Shown here: piece after piece, positions 57,279 through 64,000 of the stretch
Position numbering within the stretch: the stretch's first letter is position 1
Layout of the letters: every line of letters begins with the position of its first letter
Assembly: GCF_002575655.3 (NCBI RefSeq)
Contig: NC_053040.3
Span: 363,132,267 to 363,196,266, forward strand
Reading direction: 5' to 3'
DNA from: Aegilops tauschii subsp. strangulata
Lineage: Eukaryota > Streptophyta > Magnoliopsida > Poales > Poaceae
DNA length: 64,000 bases
The notes under the pieces: generated by a model
The model's database searches: none
Told to the model about the DNA's origin: nothing
What the model saw: only the letters and a program-made list of their open reading frames with translations
Position numbers and translations under genes: made by a program

Positions 57279-58244
57279 TCACATAAAAGATAAGAATTGA
57301 AATATAATGGGAGCATCATGAAGAATATGACTAGCACATTTAAGTCTAACCCACTTCCTATGCATAGGGATTTTGTGAGCAAACAATTTATGGGAGCATG
57401 AAACAACTAGCATAGGAAGGTAAAACAAGCATAACTTTAAAACTTTAAGCACATAGAGAGGAAACTTGATATTATTGCAATTCCTACAAGAATATATTCC
57501 TACCTCATAATAATTTTCAGTAGCATCATGAATGAATTCAACAATATAACCATCAAATAAAGCATTCTTTTCATGATCTACATGCATAGAAATTTTACTA
57601 CTCTCCACATAAGCAAATTTCTTCTCATGAATAGTAGTGGGAGCAAACTCAACAAAATAACTATCATGTGAGGCATAGTACAATTGAAAATTAAAATCAT
57701 GATGACAAGTTCCATGGTTATCATTATTATTTATAGAATACATATCATCACAATAATCATCATAAATAGCAACTTTATTCTCATAATCGATTGAAACCTC
57801 TTCCATGGATTCATCACTAAATAAAGTCACGACCTCTCCAAATCCACTTTCATAATTGTCACAATAATATTCAATGTCCTCCAAAATAGTGGGATCATTA
57901 CTTCCTAAAGTTGACACTCTTCCAAACCCACTTTCATCAAAATAATCATCATAAATAGGAGGCATGCTTTCATCATAATAAATATTCTCATCAAAACTTG
58001 AGGGACTAAACATATCATCTTCATCAAACATAGCATCCTGAAGCTTGTGGCTTTGCATGTCATTAGCATCATGGGTATTCAAAGAATTCATACTAACAAC
58101 ATTGCAATCATGCTCATCATTCAAATATTTAGTGCCAAACATTTTAATGCATTCTTCTTCTAACACTTGAGCACAATTTTCCTTTCCATCATTTTCACGA
58201 AAGACATTAAAAAGATGAAGCATATGAGGTAACCTTAATTCCAT
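57279..58244 (-). CDS. Acidic accessory ORF of element H (321 aa), function unknown
   Basis: The longest intact ORF in the right block, starting 97 bp after the primer site in the element's own direction, where gag would normally start. It is rich in Asp, Glu, Tyr, Asn and Ser (repeats such as YDDYFDESGFG, YDDYCDDMY, FDENIYYDES), and its C-terminus is more hydrophobic and basic (LKLCLFYLPMLVVSC, HRKWVRLKC). No capsid, zinc knuckle, protease or polymerase motif is visible. The C-terminal hydrophobic stretch could be membrane-associated, but that is speculative. Codon use is AT-rich like the surrounding element. Not recognised. Confidence 0.55.
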   Translation of the reverse strand: MELRLPHMLHLFNVFRENDGKENCAQVLEEECIKMFGTKYLNDEHDCNVVSMNSLNTHDANDMQSHKLQDAMFDEDDMFSPSSFDENIYYDESMPPIYDDYFDESGFGRVSTLGSNDPTILEDIEYYCDNYESGFGEVVTLFSDESMEEVSIDYENKVAIYDDYCDDMYSINNNDNHGTCHHDFNFQLYYASHDSYFVEFAPTTIHEKKFAYVESSKISMHVDHEKNALFDGYIVEFIHDATENYYEVGIYSCRNCNNIKFPLYVLKVLKLCLFYLPMLVVSCSHKLFAHKIPMHRKWVRLKCASHILHDAPIIFQFLSFM

Positions 58245-58340
58245 TTTTTTGTAGTTTTCTTTTATAGACTAAACTAGTGATCAAACAAGAAACTAAAATA
58301 TTCAATTGCAAGATCTAAAGATATACCTTCAAGCACTCAC

Positions 58341-58359
58341 CTCCCCGGCAACGGCGCCA
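58341..58359 (-). promoter_or_regulatory. Primer binding site of element H
   Basis: Minus-strand TGGCGCCGTTGCCGGGGAG, a widespread plant primer site usually assigned to tRNA-Asp, nine bases inside the 5' LTR end. Confidence 0.85.
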
Positions 58360-58368
58360 GAAACTGCT

Positions 58369-60041
58369 TGATGTCTACTACACAACCTTCTTCTTGTAGA
58401 CGTTGTTGGGCCTCCAAGTGCAGGGGTTTGTAGGACAGTAGCAAATTTCCCTCAAGTGGATGACCTAAGGTTTATCAATCCGTGGGAGGCGTAGGATGAA
58501 GATGGTCTCTCTCAAACAACCCTGCAACCAAATAACAAAGAGTCTCTTGTGTCCCCAACACACCCAATAAAATGGTAAATTGTATAGGTGCACTAGTTCG
58601 GCGAAGAGATGGTGATACAAGTGCAATATGGATGGTAGATATAGGTATTTAAATCTGAAAATATAAAAACAGCAAGGTAACTACTGATAAAAGTGAGCGT
58701 AAACAGTATTGCAATGCGTTGAAACAAGGCCTAGGGTTCATACTTTCACTAGTGCAAGTTCTCTCAACAATAATAACATAATTGGATCATATTACTATCC
58801 CTCAACATGCAACAAAGAGTCACTCCAAAGTCACTAATAGCGGAGAACAAACGAAGAGATTATCGCAGGGTACGAAACCACCTCAAAGTTATCCTTTCTG
58901 ATCGATCTATTCAAGAGTCCGTAGTAAAATAACACGAAGCTATTCTTTCCATTCGATCTATCATAGAGTTCGTACTAGAATAACACCTTAAGATACAAAT
59001 CAACCAAAACCCTAATGTCACCTAGATACTCCAATGTCACCAGTATCCGTGGGTATGATTATTCGATATGCATCACACAATCTCAGATTCATCTATTCAA
59101 ACCAACACAAAGTACTTCAAAGACTGCCCCAAAGTTTCTACCGGAGAGTCAAGACGAAAACGTGTGCCAACCCCTATGCATAAGTTCACGGAACTCGCAA
59201 GTTGATCAGCAAAACATACATCAAGTGGATCACATGAATATCCCATTGTCACCACAGATAAGCACATGCAAGACATACATCAAGTGTTCTCAAATCCTTA
59301 AAGACTCAATCCGATAAGATAACTTCAAAGGGAAAACTCAATCCATTACAAGAGAGTAGAGGGGGATAAACATCATAAGATCCAACTATAATAGCAAAGC
59401 CCGCAATACATCAAGATCGTACCACCTCAAGAACACGAGAGAGAGATCAAACACATAGCTAGTGGTACATACCCTCAGCCCCGAGGGTGAACTACTACCT
59501 CCTCATCATGGAGAGCGACGGGATGAGGAAGATGGCCACCGGTGAGGGATCACCCCTCCGGCAGGGTGCCGGAATGGGTCTAGATTGTTTTTCGGTGGAT
59601 ACAGAGGCTTGCGGCGGCGGAACTCCCGATCTAAGTTATGTTCTCGGGGTTTCTGTATATATAAGAGGTTTTGGCATCGAGAACAAGTCAGGGGGGTCTC
59701 CGGGCTGCCCACGAGGTAGGGAGGCGCGCCCAGGGGGGTGGGCGCGCCCCCACCCTCGTGGGCAGCCGGAGACTCTTCTGGCCGAACTCTTTTACTCCAT
59801 GGCCTTCTTCTGGTCCAAAAATAAGTTCCGTGAAGTTTCAGGTCAATTGGACTCCGTTTGGTTTTCCTTTTCTGCGATACTCAAAAACAAGGAAAAAACA
59901 GAAACTGGCACTGGGCTCTAGGTTAATAGGTTGGTCCCAAAAAACATATAAAATAGCATATAAATGCATATAAAACATCCAAGATTGATAATATAATAGC
60001 ATGGAACAAAAAAAAATTATAGATACGTTGGAGACATATCA
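58369..60041 (-). repeat. 5' LTR of element H (1673 bp)
   Basis: On the minus strand TGATATGTCTCC...GTAGACATCA; TATATATA near 59655-59662. Followed on the right by the GAAGT target copy. Confidence 0.92.
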
Positions 60042-60126
60042 GAAGTCTTCTATCGTTTAACCTTATTTTCTAAAAGAGAGATGGGTAAGAAACATGTAGA
60101 AAATATGATCAGAATGCTATAAAATT

Positions 60127-60348
60127 TCATGATGCGAGGATACGCACACGCTTCTTAGAATGGAGTTGACATATTTTTGCTGGACTGGAGCGGACTAGTT
60201 CTTTGGCCACTGGAATCTGTTTATTATCACTGGGAGTTGGGTTTCTCTGTGCTGGAGCAGTATCTATGAAAACTGGAGTTGGTTTACTATCTCCTGACAT
60301 TTGGATCTTTTGCAAAGACCTGGTTTGTAACCCTTCAGATTCTAACAT
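60127..60348 (-). pseudogene. Small minus-strand open frame in CACTA arm
   Basis: 73-codon frame with Ser/Pro-rich sequence and a basic end (KICQLHSKKRVRIL). It could be a CACTA protein exon on the same strand as 42897-43229. Evidence is weak. Confidence 0.25.
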
Positions 60349-60464
60349 AGCCGTCTTCTCCTTGCATGCCTTATATAGAAGAATGGTGCTTCAATTATAA
60401 AACATGCTACAGCAGAGATGAAATAGGTACTAAAGAATAGAAAGGCATGACATATTGACATGTA

Positions 60465-60565
60465 TTCCCTCCATCCGGAAATAAATGGATGGGTCTAGGT
60501 ATATTTCAGTTCTAGATACATCCATTTTTATCCATTTCTGCGACATGTAATCCGGACGGAGGGAG
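60465..60565. mobile_element. Stowaway-type MITE
   Basis: TTCCCTCCATCCGGAAATA at the left and its inverse ATCCGGACGGAGGGAG at the right enclose about 100 bp with a further inverted core (ATGGATG...CATCCAT). It is preceded by TA at 60463-60464; the right TA copy appears mutated. This matches the CTCCCTCCGTCC terminus of Triticeae Stowaway elements (Mariner relatives). Confidence 0.85.
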
Positions 60566-61630
60566 TGTGATGTAAGAGATAGGGATACGACAGGACAATA
60601 GTGTAAAAAACACTACTTGAATGTAAAACTGTATGCTAGCGGAATACATACAGAAAAATATGAAGGCAACATATGCGTGTATGATTGGGAAACTAAGATG
60701 GCATTGCAACAAACCACTAGAACAACACTTCAATGTAAAAAAAGAACATGGTATGGTAGACAGATGAAGTACATACTAATGAATAACAATGCATAAGGTA
60801 TTCAGAAGCATGATGTCCAAACTAAGCAGATGGCATTGCGATAGAGTAGAATGACAGTACTTGAATTTGAAAACACGTTATCACGAATGGAATAGGTATT
60901 GAAAAATAGGAAGGCATGCCATATTTACATGCATGATCAGCAGGCTAAGCACAAGGCATTGCAACAGAGTATATGCACTCCAGGACATTATATGCATGTT
61001 GTACCCATATCACGGGCCAAGTTAGAGCAAGGACCTTGTGGGGTGAATAGGATTCATCATCTTTTTGCAAGTCTTGTGAAGAACTGCCTTTACATGTTCC
61101 ATCATATTGGGTATCATTGACGTCAAGTTTGTTGGCCGTTACATTGCTCCGAGAGGTTCTTGTGGATAAATCAGTGTGTGCAATTATATCTGACATGCAT
61201 GGAAGACAACTAGTAGTTAGATTTATGTAATGAGTGCCTGTAGGAGACGACATAAATAGTAGGACTGTGATTAACTAGTAGCAACAGGTCTCAAAAACTA
61301 AAGGGAGAACACAGATGAAAGCTACATAATATGTATCATTTTGTACTCGAGATTAACTAGATGGCACACAAAAGTATTAAAGAACAACATAGGTAATACT
61401 AGAAGTGGTATAATACTATAATCACCAGCCTGCGGGATAGCATTGGCTGATGGATGATAACTATGGAACAATGTTACCTAAAGAACAAGTCTCTTAGTTG
61501 AACTATGGAACAACGTTAACTCCTGAACAAGACCCGTAAGAGATCAGCATGAATATACAGTGAAATGTGATAATCTATTCAATGCTTAGATGAAGAAAAA
61601 AGCCATAAATGTTGCACACAAGTAAGATGA
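60566..61630. other. AT-rich DNA without recognised feature
   Basis: No coherent coding. Similar phrases recur (GAATAGAAAGGCATGACATATTGACATG at 60437 area and GAAAAATAGGAAGGCATGCCATATTTACATG at 60900 area), indicating a local duplication of part of the CACTA arm. Confidence 0.4.
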
Positions 61631-62870
61631 GGGTACAACCTATCTGGCCGCCATCCATAGGAGTGAGCATCATGTGCTGACTTGTCGATGGCCCTGCAGT
61701 TGTTGTGGCTGTCCATGTCGGGCACGCGCATTCGATGCAGGGAACTGTTGAGTGGGGACTATAGCTCCCTTCTGGTGTATGCTTCCCTTGTTGGAGCAGC
61801 TGCGGTGAGTCGGAAGACGGTGTGGCCGAAGATGCAGAAAACGCATAATGTTAAGAACGACAGATCTCTCTGATCTGAAGAAATACCCTAAGAGATCAAC
61901 AACAAGGTACGAGAGTGGTCACACGTCTATTGACTGAAGACTAAATCGGGGTCACACGATTTTATTTTATTTTGGTACTGTCTGATCTACGCCGGATGGC
62001 TTGATGGCCGTCTTGTGCCTCCCCGCTGACACTGTTCGGAATCTTCCTCGAAGAGCTAGCAACCACCGGCAGAGCAACCTACCTCCGCCGTCCGTGGCCG
62101 CGAGAGCTCCGACCAAAACCCCGCTCCCCGCCCCACTGCACTTCCGTGGTTGCGCCGCCCCCGGCCAATCCACAAAGACTCGCCGTCATCCAGATCCGGC
62201 GGCGGCAGTACCTTCAACCCACGCAACTCTAAGATAGCCATCTAAGTGCTGCTTCCGCGGCGAACTTGCTCCCCTCGCACCCTTACGTTTGACACCAGCC
62301 AACCGACAACCTAGGAGCTCTGCCGCCTTGACGGGTCGTGCTTCCCATTGGGAATCGATTGGCCCAGAATAAAAATTCAGACAACTGACGCCTAAATAAA
62401 ATGATTTGAGATGAGGGTGTGTCCTATCTGGCAACCCGGTGAAGTAGGTAGCTACAGCTGTTGAGTCGGTGAGGCCAGCGTGGTTGCGGTGGCTACCGGC
62501 GGCAGGGAATCAGAGATGTCGCGACGGTCGATGGCTACGGGGAAGCGACTCCGGGGCTCTGGATGGATCTGAAGTTGGAGCCGCTCCGGCGCCGTGAACA
62601 ACGGCGGGGGTGAATCGGCTCAGGTATGGTTCACGCGGCTGTCATCGAGGAAGCTCCGGCAGCATGGAGTAAGAAGCACACGGCCCAGTGCACGACGGCA
62701 AATGGACAGCGTCTCCGACATTAGGGAGGAGGGCGACTATGAATTTGGTGCGGTGGGGGGCGCCATGGAGGAGGGGCTGAGGTTTCGCGGCTGGGGAGAA
62801 GGGAGCTTCCGGGGAGAAGGTGATTTGGCACCCACAAGGTATGAATGGGGAATTGGGAGGGGGAATCATG
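61631..62870 (-). other. GC-rich exon-like stretches, probably 5' part of a minus-strand gene in the CACTA arm
   Basis: Three GC-rich islands (about 61640-61830, 61985-62340, 62450-62870) stand out from AT-rich flanks. On the minus strand the rightmost has an open frame from 62869 to 62642 in a Pro/Ala/Leu-rich style typical of grass first exons. Splice sites could not be fixed and no domain is recognised, so captured host gene pieces, CACTA 5' exons or plain GC-rich DNA remain possible. Confidence 0.3.
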
Positions 62871-63006
62871 TCTTACGGACACATTTGTCTGAAATGTGTG
62901 TGTGTGGGGGGGGGGTTACAGTTCTACCCCTACTTTTAGGCTTCTCGGCTTGGGTCTGTGTACTGAGGGTCGGGGATAGTAGAGTAACTTTGATTCTCCC
63001 AAATAG

Positions 63007-63226
63007 TGGGCGCGAGCGATTTCGGGAGAGGAGGGCGTGTTTTGAAATAGTGGGCGCGAGCAATTTCGGGCGAGGAGGGCGTGTTTTGAAATAGTGGGCA
63101 CGAGCGATTTCGGGCGAGGAGGGCTTGTTTTGAAATAGTGGGCGTGAGCTATTTCGGGCGAGGAGGGCGTGTTTTGAAATAGTCGGCGCGAGCGATTTTG
63201 GGTGAGGAGAGGGTGTTTTGCCGCCC
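63007..63226. repeat. Minisatellite, 44 bp unit, five copies
   Basis: Unit GGGCGCGAGCGATTTCGGGC followed by GAGGAGGGCGTGTTTTGAAA and TAGT, at 63008, 63052, 63096, 63140 and 63184 with a few substitutions each; a decayed sixth may lie at 63240-63275. On the minus strand it stays open in more than one frame, giving repeated peptide words (SRPLF, PTISKHAL, SSPEIA). Confidence 0.9.
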
Positions 63227-63227
63227 A

Positions 63228-63896
63228 TGGTTTATGAATTATTCGGCACATGTCATTTCGGCCGAGGAGAAGGCGCGCTTGGATGAAGTTACGAACCTAC
63301 CCTCGATGTACAACGGGCCAATTGATGCGTGTCCCGCATAGGCCGGTAATTTCGCGTCTCCCATTTATTTTCTCGGGCGAATTCCATCGAGCAGAGGGTG
63401 TTTAACAGTTCGTTTAAATTTTATGAGAACGAGGATCCACGTCTACCTTACCAAGTCGATTCGAATCAAATTTTGAAATATTAGCTTGCCACTTCTTTTT
63501 TAGATGGAGAGATGATGCTCGGGAGTAATGTGTTTTTACATGCTCGTTGCTAACGATTTACTATATGACAAATAGTTGACCCACTCAAAAACGGGAATCA
63601 AACCCAAAATGAAATATCTCGAGTCAACGAAATAGCTCGTTCGCCAGGTCAAAATAGTGAACTAAATCCAAAATTGAACACCTCAATCGAGTAGCTTGTT
63701 GTACAATATTATAGTACTCCATGAACATGTTGAAAGTGAAATTAATGAACTTGTTTGATACACATATCTCCGTTCATGTGTGGATTGCAGAGAACATGTT
63801 CTCCAATTTAAATATTTGAATGCAAGTTTATATCGAAACATGGTTTATATCAGTCTTTGATGCATAAAACGCGACCTCCCCCTCTCCCGAACTCCT

Positions 63897-63930
<34 letters not shown>

Positions 63931-64000
63931 CGACAATCTTCAATTATTTCGCACGCATCCAACACACAAACCTTGTTGGTCCCTCTCCCTCTCTCTCTAT
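63228..64000. other. AT-rich DNA with microsatellite, no gene seen
   Basis: No coding or terminus found. A (CT)n run lies at 63898-63928 and more CT-rich sequence at the very end. Confidence 0.5.
63898..63928 (+). repeat. (CT)n microsatellite
   Basis: About fifteen CT dinucleotides in a CT-rich context (CCCCCTCTCCC upstream). Confidence 0.92.

Larger units (their letters stand above)
43801..60041 (-). mobile_element. Non-autonomous LTR retrotransposon (element H), split by element I
   Basis: LTRs 58369-60041 (5') and 43801-45455 (3') in minus orientation; perfect target duplication GAAGT (43796-43800, 60042-60046). Primer site at 58341-58359. Without element I it is about 7.25 kb. The interior holds one long acidic ORF next to the primer site and AT-rich spacer; no gag, protease, RT or integrase is recognisable. 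LTR style and the TGGCGCCGTTGCCGGGGAG primer site suggest an Athila-clade (Sabrina/WHAM-like) origin; the exact family is not assigned. Confidence 0.9.
60042..64000 (+). mobile_element. CACTA element G, right-hand continuation (right terminus not found)
   Basis: Begins with the right GAAGT copy of element H, so it must continue the sequence left of 43801. No inverted copy of the CACTACGAAAAT terminus (it would read ...CGTAGTG) is visible up to 64000. Where the CACTA ends is therefore unknown; the last part may be other DNA. Confidence 0.45.

Overview
The window looks like intergenic DNA from a large grass genome, most likely Triticeae (wheat, Aegilops, barley or rye). It is almost entirely nested transposable elements. 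The Triticeae call rests on recognising the LTR types (starts such as TGATACGTCTCC with ends such as GTAGACATCA; Tat-type LTRs with a TGGCGCC primer site), a CACTA element with its GGCCCA-rich subterminal array, and a Stowaway MITE. I found no convincing ordinary host gene, rRNA, tRNA or CRISPR array.

Left block, 1-14813. The right-hand part of a Tat-lineage Gypsy element (copy A) runs from the window edge to its 3' LTR (13642-14813). An 11.2 kb Tekay/Del-like chromovirus (512-11740) sits in exon 2 of copy A's antisense gene. That chromovirus has very long LTRs (3.1 and 4.1 kb) and a decayed internal domain.

Middle block, about 14.8-39.0 kb. An unrecognised coding remnant (about 15.0-17.16 kb, continuing at 37.23-37.62 kb), possibly ending in an LTR (about 37620-39041), is split by element D (17160-37232). 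D is a 6.2 kb non-autonomous Tat relative that keeps gag N-terminal coding and an antisense gene but has no pol. D is split in turn by element E (20426-34253), a structurally complete 13.8 kb Tat element with a perfect TCGGT target duplication, near-identical 1144 bp LTRs, a damaged gag-pol on the + strand, and a large spliced gene on the - strand.

Right block, 39.0-64.0 kb. An Athila/Sabrina-like coding remnant precedes a 1.65 kb LTR (39863-41516), which is cut by a CACTA transposon starting at 41517. The CACTA is split by element H (43801-60041, - orientation, target duplication GAAGT), a non-autonomous LTR element with one long acidic ORF. H is split by element I (47422-56405, target duplication TTGGG), a relative of D with broken gag, protease and an RT fragment plus a broken antisense gene. 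The CACTA continues to or near the window end and carries a Stowaway MITE, GC-rich exon-like sequence and a 44 bp minisatellite.

The most interesting structure is the antisense gene of the Tat elements. In E it can be modelled from sequence alone as six exons with canonical GT-AG introns, all in phase, behind its own TATA box. It is carried, in states from nearly intact to broken, by copy A, E, D and I, including elements that have lost pol.
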